Assembly: GCF_002795805.1 (NCBI RefSeq) | Contig: NZ_CP018799.1 | Coordinates: forward strand, 1,791,001-1,855,000 | DNA: 64,000 nucleotides | Source: Mariprofundus aestuarium | Lineage (GTDB): Bacteria; Pseudomonadota; Zetaproteobacteria; Mariprofundales; Mariprofundaceae | Direction of reading: 5' to 3' | Shown: piece by piece, positions 43,815 to 52,907 of the stretch | How positions within the stretch are numbered: position 1 is the stretch's first letter | Layout: every line of letters starts with the position of its first letter | Notes under the pieces: model-generated | Database searches by the model: none | The model's input: the letters and a program-made list of their open reading frames with translations, nothing else | Told to the model about the DNA's origin: nothing | Program-made: the position numbers and the translations under genes

Positions 43815-46017
43815 ATGAGCACCATTGACATTTTCCCCGGCCTAATTGCCACTGCGAACATTGAAACGGGATATTTCATAGAATGTAATGAAGCTGTGAC
43901 AGATATTCTAGGTTATTCAGTTGAGGAATTCACTTCAAAACCATTGGTAGAATTTATCCACCCAGATGACAGACAAAGAACAATCGATGAAATAAATCGG
44001 CAGTTACAGAGCGGTTTGACAATATGCTTTCAAATCCGCTATCAGTGCAAGGATAACTCTTACAAATGGCTATCATGGCAAGGCACAGCTGCTGATGAAG
44101 ACGGGAAGGTTTATGCTGTTGCCACTGATATTACTGAATTTAAACAGGCCGAAGCTGATCTGGAAGTCAGTGAAAAGAAATTCCGCTCCACTGTAGAAGG
44201 GATCAGCGATGGGTTCTTTATCTTGAAAGATGAAGATCTAATTCTCACTTACTTCAACTCTTCTGCAGAAGAAATATTGGGCCGTGAAGCAAAAGACGTT
44301 TTGGGAAAACCTATCTTTGATGCATTCCCTGAGGCAAAGGGCTCTATATTTGAAAAACAATATCGAAGGGCTTTCGATACAAAAGTTGCCACTTCTTTTG
44401 AAACTTATTTTGGCATAGCGCCATATGCGAACTGGTTTGATGTTCGTGTTCACCCTGTGGATGATGGTATCTCTGTTTTCTTCCAGAGAACCACCGAACG
44501 CAAGCAGGCTGAAGAAAAAACGCGCAAATTGTCTCAAGCAGTAGAACAGGCTGGCGAATCTGTGATTATTACAGATGCGGAAGGCTCAATTGAATACGTA
44601 AATCCTTCTTTTACTAGGATGACGGGGTATTCAGCTGAGGAAGTGTTGGGAGAAAACCCAAGAATCCTTAAGAGTGGCAATCAATCGGATGAGTATTACA
44701 AAGAACTATGGAATACCATTACAGATGGGCGAGTTTTTAATAGCTCGATTATCGATCGTCGCAAAGATGGCAGCCAGTACCCTGCAACTATGTCTATTGC
44801 TCCAATCCTGAATGATGAAGGGTCAATTAGTCATTATGTGGCTCTCCAGCAGGATATGACAGATCATGACATGCTTGAGGAACAATTCCGGCAGTCTCAG
44901 AAAATGGAAGCACTTGGCACGCTGGTTGGTGGTATTGCACACGATTTCAACAACATGCTGGCAGGGATTACGGGCAATTTATATCTGGCCAAACAGTCCT
45001 CAGAGGGAAACCCCAAGGCAATAGAAAAACTGAGAAATATAGAAGGCTTTTCTTATCGTGCCGCTGATATGATTCAGCAGCTACTTACCTTTGCCCGTAA
45101 AGATCGGGTTAGCATGAAGCCATTTCCATTCACTCCATTCATTAAGGAAACAATCAAATTATTGCATTCATCTATTCCTGAAAATATTACTTTAGGAGAG
45201 GATGTTTGTGCTGATGAATTGATTGTTAAAGGTGATGCTACTCAAATTCATCAGGTATTGTTGAATCTGGTTAACAACGCATGTGATGCACTCGAATGGA
45301 GTACAGAACCACGCATTACCATCAGGCTTGAAGCACTTCAGGTTGATGAGACATTCATTGAAAAGCATATGGGTTTTGCAACAGGGGTTTATGCTCATTT
45401 GAGCGTGCAAGATAATGGTTGTGGTGTTCCAGAAAACAGAACTAGTCACCTTTTTGAACCTTTTTTCACCACCAAAGAAGTTGGCAAGGGAACAGGACTT
45501 GGTTTAGCCATGGTGTTTGGCTCAGTAAAAAGTCACCACGGGTTTGTCGAAGTGGAGAGTGTTGAAGGTGAGGGTGCCACTTTCCATATCTACCTGCCGC
45601 TGGTCGATTCTGAAAAGATTGCTGATTCATCGAAACAGGATGGAGAAGTCACTGAAAAGGGTCAGGGTGAGACTATTCTGTTTGTTGATGATCAGGAAGG
45701 CATTATTGATACAGGCAAAGAAGTGCTGGAATCAATGGGTTATCAGGTGATGACTGCTTCAAATGGCCAGCAGGCTGTTGATCTGTTCAAAGAGCACCCT
45801 GAAGCGATTGATTTATTATTATGGATGTCGTCATGCCCGTGATGTCTGGTGATAAAGCTGCTCAGCATATTCGCCAGATTGATCCGAGCATAAAAATAAT
45901 TTTTTCCACTGGTTATGATAAATGCCCTCAGATTGAGATGAGTAATGAGATTATTGTTAACAAACCATTTTCTATAGAAAAGTGAGCCAATTGATTCGCC
46001 AAACAATTGATACTTAA
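43815..46017 (+). pseudogene. PAS-PAS-PAS hybrid sensor histidine kinase with receiver, frameshifted twice at the 3' end
   Basis: Cytoplasmic kinase without membrane helices. Three PAS domains (about 1-115, 120-240, 245-365; for example FIHPDDRQRTIDEIN and NPSFTRMTGYSAEEVLGENP), HisKA box GGIAHDFNNMLAGITGN near residue 375, ATPase motifs LVNNACDAL, DNGCGVP and GKGTGLGLAMV, then a receiver starting ILFVDDQEGI. The frame breaks at the T run 45812-45814; with one more T it reads IIMDVVMPVMSGDKAAQ. A second lost T at 45983 truncates NKPFSIEK, after which LSQLIRQTIDT-stop would complete the protein at 46017. GGAGG lies 9 bases before ATG 43815. Confidence 0.82.
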
Positions 46018-46282
46018 ATGTTAAATCAGTAACTGCGCGATTGATTTCAAGGTAATTAGAATTTTGTGAGTGTCTTCTTTTGGCCGACTATTGCCGGTCG
46101 CCGGCTCTCTATCCCCCGTTTCAGTAACACGGGGGGCTATAAATACATCCATACCCATTCCCGCACCCTTCAGTATAGGTCAATCTTTCCTATTCACAAA
46201 TCCATCAAGAATGATTCTGTTGACATTCGCGCAAAACTTAGACTAAGTTTCGGTTAAAGTTCATGCGACACTTGGAGGCGAA

Positions 46283-46675
46283 ATGAAGGCCAGTGATTTA
46301 ATCAGCATTTGGGAAGCACCAGATAATAGTAGGCTTACACCTAAACAATTCTCACTACGTTTGCCTGTTCATGTTGCTGCCAGAGTCTCTGCTCTGTGCG
46401 ATATGTACCCAAACAAGACCAGAACAGAGATCATTGGTGACTTGTTGTCTAGCGCACTGGATCAGCTCCAAACCTCTTTTCCCGAAGTGAAAGGAAAGCA
46501 AACAGATCATATTTCGGAACAAGGTGTTGAGATTGATATTTTCGAAGACCTTGGGCCAACCAACCGTTTCTATAGCCTAGCTAACAAACACTATATTGAC
46601 TTGGAACAAGAACTGGGCAACGAAAATCCAGCACCATTGTTTTCAGACAAAGTAGTGATAATAGAAGAAAAGTAA
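46283..46675 (+). CDS. Ribbon-helix-helix-like DNA-binding protein of the integrative element
   Basis: A 130-residue protein. GGAGGCGAA precedes ATG 46283. Residues 20-60 (TPKQFSLRLPVHVAARVSAL, then CDMYPNKTRTEIIGDLLSSA) fit a beta-helix-helix repeat of the CopG/Arc type: a hydrophobic strand followed by two helices split by NKTRTEI. The C-terminal half is acidic and unmatched. It lies 4 bases before the Rep-like gene. A copy-number or transfer regulator is the likely role; this is inferred from fold and position. Confidence 0.6.
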   Translation: MKASDLISIWEAPDNSRLTPKQFSLRLPVHVAARVSALCDMYPNKTRTEIIGDLLSSALDQLQTSFPEVKGKQTDHISEQGVEIDIFEDLGPTNRFYSLANKHYIDLEQELGNENPAPLFSDKVVIIEEK

Positions 46676-46679
46676 GCAT

Positions 46680-47753
46680 ATGAGTTCCTCCTTCCTTCTC
46701 CACGGCCATGATACAATCCAGTGTGCCTATTTTCTCAGGCCGGACATGGACGCTGGAATTGATTTTGAATGGCTAGCAACTGAGAAGGAAAAACTAAGGC
46801 AGAGTAAAACCAGAGACCCAAAGCATATCAACCTGGGCGGAACTTCTTTTCTGTTTTACCCTTATGGAAGCTCATCCGGATTCCCTTTCGTAATGTCGAA
46901 CCAAGATTTCAAAATTGAATTTGGGGAGTTCAATGATCCGCCTTTCTTCGTGACGTTCCTTAGTGAAGCTCTATGGCGAGAGTCTGCGGAAGTTCTTCAT
47001 TCAAAGTTTCTGGATTGGGCTAACGGCTTGGGCTTTATGGGGTACAAGCCAGAGTCCCTATCTCGGGTAGACTTCAGCTTTGACTATCAAATCCCAGAAG
47101 TGGATTTTGATGAGGACTCATTCGCAAGTCGCTCTGCTAAGGACAGTAAACATAGGGATAACGGTAAAGATCAAACTTTCACCTTTGGCAAAGGTGACAT
47201 TGTCCTACGCGTATATGACAAGATCGCGGAAATTAACCAGCAGAGCCAAAAGACTTGGTTCTTCGGCCTCTGGGGATGTGATGAAAATGTTTGGCGTGTT
47301 GAATGGCAGGTCAGAAAAGATGCACTTAGAGATCACGGCATCAGAACATTCAGCCAACTTAAAGAAGGGCAAGGGTCACTACTCAGCTATCTAGCAGAAA
47401 AGCATGACACTTTACGCATTCCAACTACTGACAAGAACCGCTCTCGGTGGCCTCTGCACCCAGTCTGGATAGACCTTCAGAAACGCATTGAAGAACAAAA
47501 CCTTGGGGAGATTGAAAAGGAGTTGGATTCAGCTTCGACATTAGAAGAAAGAAGGTACCGGATTGCTATCAGCGTTTATGGATACCTGAAGCGCTTTGCG
47601 GCGATTCAATGCCTTTTAGAAAATGAACCAATGTTCTCAAAAGATGAAACCTTTGCTGACCTCAAGAGTTGGATTTCAAAGGTAGACGATCCTCTAACAT
47701 GGGAAAGTGAAGTAGAAAAACGAGCAACAGAAATGAGGCTTGGGAAGTGGTAA
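46680..47753 (+). CDS. Rep-like replication initiation protein (Rep_trans/RstA-like)
   Basis: A 357-residue protein resembling rolling-circle initiators of the Rep_trans/phage replication type. Two recognisable blocks are LSRVDFSFDYQ (about 127-137), the R-x-D strand motif, and IVLRVYDKIAEI (about 174-185), the R-x-YDK motif; VWRVEWQVRK follows with a conserved Arg-x-Glu. A C-terminal helical region (about 255-357) is element-specific. Tyr180 in VYDK is a candidate nicking residue. If correct, the element can replicate as a circle or be mobilised. The identification rests on motif pattern, not on a search. Confidence 0.6.
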   Translation: MSSSFLLHGHDTIQCAYFLRPDMDAGIDFEWLATEKEKLRQSKTRDPKHINLGGTSFLFYPYGSSSGFPFVMSNQDFKIEFGEFNDPPFFVTFLSEALWRESAEVLHSKFLDWANGLGFMGYKPESLSRVDFSFDYQIPEVDFDEDSFASRSAKDSKHRDNGKDQTFTFGKGDIVLRVYDKIAEINQQSQKTWFFGLWGCDENVWRVEWQVRKDALRDHGIRTFSQLKEGQGSLLSYLAEKHDTLRIPTTDKNRSRWPLHPVWIDLQKRIEEQNLGEIEKELDSASTLEERRYRIAISVYGYLKRFAAIQCLLENEPMFSKDETFADLKSWISKVDDPLTWESEVEKRATEMRLGKW

Positions 47754-47929
47754 TCCTCTCCCAAGTTATGGCGCTGGTGAACAAGCCAATGACGCAAGTG
47801 CTACTTGTGGCTGAGTCATCATTGTCTGAATCACAGTTCAGAGCCTTCCGGAAGTTGGCTTTGGATGCATTTGGAAAAAACGGACTGGAGAAAGAGCTGA
47901 AAGAATTGTTCGATCAGCAGGAAAGGTAA
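47747..47929 (+). CDS. Small element-encoded protein, 60 aa, unknown
   Basis: Not recognised. It reads from GTG 47747, overlapping the Rep stop by 7 bases, with GAGG 8 bases upstream; an alternative ATG at 47768 would give 53 residues. The product is a helical, charged protein (SESQFRAFRKLALDAFGKNG, then LEKELKELFDQQER) without a membrane segment. Position between Rep and the recombinase suggests an accessory or excision-control role; there is no direct evidence. Confidence 0.45.
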   Translation: MVILSQVMALVNKPMTQVLLVAESSLSESQFRAFRKLALDAFGKNGLEKELKELFDQQER

Positions 47930-47968
47930 GGGTCGGGCAGGAATACACTATGCACAGGTGTTTTATGC

Positions 47969-48118
47969 TTGAACAAGGAACAAGACTATAATGTATCAAT
48001 CAGCTTTAACGATGAGCTGCTGGAAGATATTTGCGAAGAGGAGCTAGGCATCCTTCATGCAATGCTTCCTGATCTCATCAGGGACACGCTGATCCAGATT
48101 GAACTAGAAAAGGAGTAA
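47969..48118 (+). CDS. 49-aa acidic small ORF upstream of recombinase (TTG start)
   Basis: Not recognised. An open frame from TTG 47969 (AGGTG about 13 bases upstream) gives a very acidic protein: NKEQDYNVSISFNDELLEDI, then CEEELGILHAML and IRDTLIQIELEKE. Its end contains the recombinase ribosome-binding site (AAGGAG), and only 3 bases separate its stop from the recombinase ATG, so coupling is likely. It could be a small partner or DNA-mimic-like acidic protein; this is speculative. Confidence 0.4.
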   Translation: MNKEQDYNVSISFNDELLEDICEEELGILHAMLPDLIRDTLIQIELEKE

Positions 48119-48121
48119 GCC

Positions 48122-49729
48122 ATGGCTGTAGCTCTCTATGCACGAGTATCAACTGCAAGACAGGCTGAGAAGGACTTATCTATTCCAGACCAGCTCAAAC
48201 AGATGCGAGCTTGGTGTAAATCGCAGGGCTATACGGTTGCCATGGAGTACGTCGAAGCAGGAGCGTCTGCCACTGACGACAAGCGGCCAGAGTTTCAGCG
48301 CATGATTGGAGATGCCACACACTCTCCGACCCCATTTGAGGGCATCATCGTTCACAGCCTCTCCCGCTTCTTTCGTGATTCTCTGGAGTTCGGCCTTTAC
48401 GAACGCAAGCTGAACAAGGCTGGCGTAAAGCTCGTATCAATCACGCAGCAGACTAGCGACGACCCATCGGGCGAAATGGCACGCAAGATTTTCAACGTGT
48501 TCGATGAGTATCAGAGCAAAGAGAATGGAAAGCACACCCAGCGAGCCATGAAGGAGAATGCTCGGCAAGGATTCTGGAACGGTTCAACGCCTCCCTTTGG
48601 CTACCGGACTGAGGAAGTGCCTCTCCAAGGTCGCAGGGGTAATAAGAAACGTCTACGTCTTGATCCTGCGGAATCAAACATCGTTAAAAAGATATTCAAC
48701 CTGTACCTCAACGGCCACCGCGGAACAGCGCTGGGGCTTCGCTCTATCGCTACCCATCTGAATGAACGTGGACTTCTCAAGCGAGGCAAGTCATGGGGGA
48801 AAACTGAAGTCTGTAACGTGCTCTCCAATCCAATTTATAAGGGAGAGTATTACTTCAATAAACGCGACTCCAAATCCAAGAAACTCAAGCCTGAGATTGA
48901 GTGGATTAAGCTGGAAGTGGATAAGGTTGTCTCGGCGAAGCTCTTCGATCGGGCGAGAGCACGCTCCGCGGCGCGCGCACCGGCGAAAGTGCCGCCGAGA
49001 CTGGTCAACACTCCCACTTTGTTAACTGGATTTCTTAAGTGCGGCTGTTGTGGTGGAAGCATGACGTTGGCAACAGGCAAAGGCGGCAAGTATAAATACT
49101 ACAAGTGCACCACACGCATCAACAAAGGAACTAAAGCCTGCAACGGTCAGAGCGTTCCCATGGAGAATCTGGATGCACTGATTCTTGAGAGAATGGCTGA
49201 CAAAATCCTGATCCCTTCTCGCATAGAGATGCTGCTCAAAGAAATGAGGCAAAAACAAACGGCATCCAGAACAACAGAGAAGGAAGAAATCGGGAAGCTT
49301 ACTGCTGAACTCAAAGACTTGGAGAAGAAGCGCAATCGACTGTTTGCAGCCGTTGAAGAAGGAATCCTTCCGCTGGATGGTTCACTAAAGAGACGAGCAC
49401 ATAAGCAGCAAGTTCGCCATCAAGAGATTCTCACCGAGATTGCAGGATATCGGCGTTCACAATACATGCCTCTCAAAGCAATTCATTCAAAGCACATCGA
49501 AAACTTTAGTGTTGCCATGAGGCAGAGGCTTCTGAACAGGGAAAGCTGCCTCGGAAAGGAATATCTGAAACTGCTGGTGGATAATATCATTGTGGACGGA
49601 AAGGTCGCCACAATCTCAGGAAGTTACTCAGCCTTAGCCAATGCATTAACCCAAACGACAGGTGGAGTGCCCAGTTTTGTCCCGAACTGGCTCCCCAAGC
49701 AGGACTCGAACAAAAGGACTGGGGAGTGA
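48122..49729 (+). CDS. Large serine recombinase (site-specific integrase)
   Basis: A 535-residue large serine recombinase. The catalytic domain starts ALYARVSTARQAEKDLSIPD with nucleophile Ser10; FQRMIGDATH, HSLSRFFRD and the helix-E region follow. A recombinase domain (about 160-270, with PPFGYRTEE and GKTEVCNVLSNPIYKGEYYF) leads to a zinc ribbon (CGCCGGSM...KYYKC...AC, about 301-340) and a coiled coil (about 380-430). It is expected to catalyse integration and excision. Its last codons (PNWLPKQDSN) read through a tRNA-like 3' end on the opposite strand, a pattern seen where an attachment site overlaps an integrase gene. Confidence 0.9.
   Translation: MAVALYARVSTARQAEKDLSIPDQLKQMRAWCKSQGYTVAMEYVEAGASATDDKRPEFQRMIGDATHSPTPFEGIIVHSLSRFFRDSLEFGLYERKLNKAGVKLVSITQQTSDDPSGEMARKIFNVFDEYQSKENGKHTQRAMKENARQGFWNGSTPPFGYRTEEVPLQGRRGNKKRLRLDPAESNIVKKIFNLYLNGHRGTALGLRSIATHLNERGLLKRGKSWGKTEVCNVLSNPIYKGEYYFNKRDSKSKKLKPEIEWIKLEVDKVVSAKLFDRARARSAARAPAKVPPRLVNTPTLLTGFLKCGCCGGSMTLATGKGGKYKYYKCTTRINKGTKACNGQSVPMENLDALILERMADKILIPSRIEMLLKEMRQKQTASRTTEKEEIGKLTAELKDLEKKRNRLFAAVEEGILPLDGSLKRRAHKQQVRHQEILTEIAGYRRSQYMPLKAIHSKHIENFSVAMRQRLLNRESCLGKEYLKLLVDNIIVDGKVATISGSYSALANALTQTTGGVPSFVPNWLPKQDSNKRTGE
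49688..49711 (-). other. tRNA(Asn)-like 3'-end fragment (attachment-site candidate)
   Basis: On the minus strand: G53, T-loop TTCGAGT, T-stem strand CCTGC, acceptor strand TTGGGGA, discriminator G, then CCA, every segment at exact tRNA length. The discriminator G with a terminal A in the acceptor strand suits tRNA(Asn). The adjoining sequence (TTTTG where the T-stem partner should be) does not pair, so only a 3' fragment is present. It lies in the end of the recombinase gene. Confidence 0.65.
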
Positions 49730-49771
49730 TCATCACTTGCCGGGGAGATCGAACGCTGTAACGGTTCGGTG

Positions 49772-50285
49772 ATGATCGACAGAGGTTTCCCCTACTCCGC
49801 GAACAGGGATGCAAAGATTCTGATTCTTGGCTCCATGCCGAGCCGGAAGTCGATTGCGGCGGACCAATATTATGCGCATCCACAGAACGGCTTCTGGCCA
49901 ATTATGGGAGAGCTATTCGGATTTACTGCGAGTCTGGAGTACGAAGAGCGGCTGGCACAACTACGCAAGAACGGCGTGGGGCTCTGGGATGTGGCCCACC
50001 AGTGCGTTCGGCCGGGAAGTCTGGATTCCGCAATCGAGATCGAATCGTGGTTGCAACGATTTCGAGTCTTTCTTTAAAACGCATTCGCATATCCGAGTTG
50101 TTTTCTTTAACGGGCGAAAGGCCGAAGAACTCTATCAAAGGCTGGTATTTGCAAACCTTTCACCGGAGTTTCAGAAAATAGAAAGGCACCTTCTCCCCTC
50201 CTCCAGCCCTGCCAATGCCGGGATGAAACGGTCGCAAAAACTGGAAGTGTGGAAAATTGTACCCCAGACCCTTGAAATCGACTAA
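49772..50285 (+). pseudogene. DNA-deoxyinosine glycosylase (MUG-like), frameshifted
   Basis: Uracil-DNA-glycosylase-fold enzyme excising deaminated bases. The N-terminal part has ILILGSMPSRKSIAADQYYA, HPQNGFWPIMGELFG, GLWDVAHQC and RPGSLDSAI. The frame then stops at 50076, while the rest (NDFESFFKTHSHIRVVFFNG, LLPSSSPANAGM) continues in another frame to 50285. The break lies at about 50045-50060; two lost bases or one extra base would restore it. The ATG at 49772 lies 42 bases past the recombinase stop, so the chromosome-element boundary is probably just upstream. Confidence 0.75.
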
Positions 50286-50353
50286 GGGCGACCCCATTAA
50301 AGCAATTCAACAATTTATGAATCACCCCATTTGAATAAATTTGAGGAGAAAAC

Positions 50354-52245
50354 ATGACTGCAACAAAAGAGACACGCGCCTTTCAGACTGAGGTAAAACA
50401 GCTGCTGGATCTGATGATTCACTCGCTCTACTCCAACAAAGAGATTTTCCTGCGTGAGCTGATCTCCAATGCATCGGATGCAGCCGACAAGCTGCGTTTG
50501 AGGCAACCACCGATGATGCCCTGTTTGAGGGCGATTCCGACCTGCATGTTTTTATCGATCTGGATAAAGAGAACCGCACCATCACCATCCGCGATAACGG
50601 TATAGGCATGAGCCGTGATGAAGTGATCTCCAATATCGGCACCATCGCCCGCTCCGGAACCAAGGAATTCTTCGGCCAGCTCTCCGGTGATCAGGAAAAG
50701 GATGCACACCTGATCGGTCAGTTCGGTGTTGGCTTCTACTCCTCCTTCCTTATTGCAGACAAGGTGACATTGACTACCCGCCGTGCAGGCCTTGAACATG
50801 AGCATGGCGTACGCTGGGAATCTGCTGGTGACGGTGAATATGAGCTGGAAACAGTTCATAAAGAGAGTCGCGGCACCGAGATCATCCTGCACCTGCGTGA
50901 AGAGGCTGATGAGTACCTTGATGACTGGCGCCTGAAAACCATTATCCACAAATATGCCGATCATATCCCTTTCCCTATCCGTATGATGGGTGCACCTGTC
51001 GGCGGCGAAGATGGCGAAGAGATCAAACCTGCTGAAACCGTGACCGTGAATCAGGCATCGGCCCTCTGGACACGTCCTAAATCAGAGATTTCTGAAGAGG
51101 AGTATGGCAACTTCTATCAGCATATCGGGCACGACTTCGATGACCCGCTGGCGCGCCTGCACCAGCGCCTTGAAGGTAAGTACGAATATACCCTGCTGCT
51201 TTATCTTCCTAAGCGCGCTCCATTCGACCTCTGGCAGGCTGAAGCCAAACATGGCGTAAAGCTTTATGTGCGCCGCGTATTCATCATGGAAGCCAATGAA
51301 GAGCTGCTGCCACGTTACCTGCGTTTTGTACGCGGCGTAATGGACACCAATGATCTGCCGCTGAATGTATCGCGTGAGATTCTGCAGAAGAGCCCTGCGA
51401 TGGATGCGATGAAGAAGGGGGCAACCAAGCGCGTGCTTGGGCTGCTTGAAGAGCTGGCAAAGGATAAGCCGGAAGATTACGCCACCTTCTGGAGCGAGTT
51501 CGGAAGCTGCCTAAAAGAGGGTGTGATCGAAGATTCCAGCAATAGTGACAAGATTGCTCCCTTGCTGCGCTTCGCCAGCACCGAGTCTGATGAGCAGAAC
51601 GTCTCACTGGCAGACTATGTTGGCCGCATGAAGGAAGGGCAGGATACCATCTATTTCATCACAGCCGAGTCACTGGCAGCTGCCAAACACAGCCCTCACC
51701 TGGAGATATTCCGCAAGAAAGGAGTCGAGGTTGTACTGCTGCACGATCGTATTGATGAGTGGCTGACCTCCCACCTGACCGAGTTCGACGGCAAGAAGCT
51801 GAAATCCATTGCCAAGGGTGAGCTTGATCTCTCGGCTATCGGTGATAATGCCGAGGAAGAGAAAAAAGAGCATGAAGAGAAGGCTAAAGCTGCTGGACCT
51901 GCCGTGGAAAAGATCAAAGAGGCGCTCGGAGAGAAGGTGAAAGATGTTCGCATTTCTGATCGTCTGACCGAATCTCCGGCATGCCTGATTTCCGACACCT
52001 TCGACATGAGCAATAACCTGGAGCGTATTCTCAAACAGGCGGGTCAGGATGTTCCGGACATGAAACCGATCCTTGAGATCAACCCGGACCATGAACTGAT
52101 TCAGCGTCTGATTAAGATGCGTTCCAAAGAGAAAATCGAGGACTTCGCCAGCATTTTGTTTGATCAGGCCGTGCTGGCAGAAGGCGCTCTGCCGGAAGAT
52201 CCGGCCGGATTTGTTCGCAAGATTAACGCACTGCTGGTGAAGTAA
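50354..52245 (+). pseudogene. htpG: Molecular chaperone HtpG (Hsp90), frameshifted near the 5' end
   Basis: Bacterial Hsp90, about 630 residues. N-terminal ATPase motifs: [39 protein letters not shown], then, in another frame, [27 protein letters not shown] and GQFGVGFYSSFLIAD. The middle and C-terminal domains continue intact to 52245 (VRGVMDTNDLPLNVSREILQ). The shift is at the T run 50497-50499: with one more T the sequence reads [20 protein letters not shown], the normal Hsp90 sequence. GAGGAG precedes ATG 50354. A sequencing error is likely, as the rest is well conserved. Confidence 0.9.
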
Positions 52246-52418
52246 ACTAACGGGGCGGCCTTACCTCCCCCTCCCCTCAATATCTGACCCGACCTGTTCG
52301 GAAAACTCAGATATGGGTGAGGTCGCCCTGCTTTGTTTTGTTTGAGTTTCTACGCCAGTAGCCAATAACCAATAGCGTCTGAAACATGAAGCCTCAGAGA
52401 AGCGACTTTCGCTTCTTG

Positions 52419-52889
52419 TTACGAGATGGAAGCTTTTCCACTGCTGTTGTAAAAGAGCTGCTCGTCAGTCAATCGAAGGCGACGGCTGATCTCACGGCCA
52501 ATATTCATCTGGATAATCGTGAACTGCTCCAGATTCTTCCGATAGAGCTCGAACAGGCTCGCCTGACCAACCTCGATGGCGTGACAGCAGCTGGTCGCCA
52601 TGATCGATGAGCTGCGCGGATAGAGATCGAGCAGCGCCATCTCCCCGAAACAGTCACCCTCACCAAGCTCCCTGACCAGATGTGTTTTACCATCGCGCAC
52701 CTTGAGCACGGAAACGGCGCCACTCTCAAGCACAAACATTGATGTCGCAGAATCACCCTCGTGAAAGAAAAACTCACCTTTATTCAGCGTCATCTCGGTT
52801 GCCCGTTCAATCAGGAACATGACTGTTTCACAGCTGACACCACCGAACACCGGCATCGACTGCAGCAACTTACAGCGGGAGGAGTCCAT
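52419..52889 (-). CDS. Cyclic-nucleotide-binding-domain protein without DNA-binding domain
   Basis: A 156-residue Crp-like sensory protein. Residues about 20-135 form the cNMP fold (NKGEFFFHEGDSATSMFVLE, LGEGDCFGEMALLDLYPRSS), with a phosphate-binding cassette GEMALLDLYPRSSS close to the cAMP consensus (G-E-x-A-L-x-x-x-x-R-x-A/S). No helix-turn-helix follows; the C-terminal 30 residues are helical. It may act as a ligand-responsive partner rather than a transcription factor. It lies immediately downstream of sucB on the same strand (18 bases), possibly in that operon. Confidence 0.78.
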   Translation of the reverse strand: MDSSRCKLLQSMPVFGGVSCETVMFLIERATEMTLNKGEFFFHEGDSATSMFVLESGAVSVLKVRDGKTHLVRELGEGDCFGEMALLDLYPRSSSIMATSCCHAIEVGQASLFELYRKNLEQFTIIQMNIGREISRRLRLTDEQLFYNSSGKASIS

Positions 52890-52907
52890 GCAGCAGCTAC
52901 TGATAAC

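Larger units (their letters stand above)
46018..49735 (+). mobile_element. Compact integrative element with Rep-like initiator and large serine recombinase
   Basis: Five co-directional ORFs: a ribbon-helix-helix-like protein, a Rep-like initiator, two tiny ORFs and a large serine recombinase, with AT-richer composition than flanking housekeeping genes. A 24-nt tRNA 3'-end copy lies in the recombinase's 3' end. Exact limits are not certain; the left end is placed after the kinase. The 265-base left gap (46018-46282) holds only a CCCCCGT/ACGGGGG hairpin (near 46113-46135) and a degenerate repeat-like stretch at 46064. Confidence 0.6.

Noticed and set aside
46105-46140. The CCCCCGT/ACGGGGG hairpin as a terminator of the hybrid kinase.
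   Set aside because: No T run follows on either strand; it may belong to the element's left end but no function can be supported.
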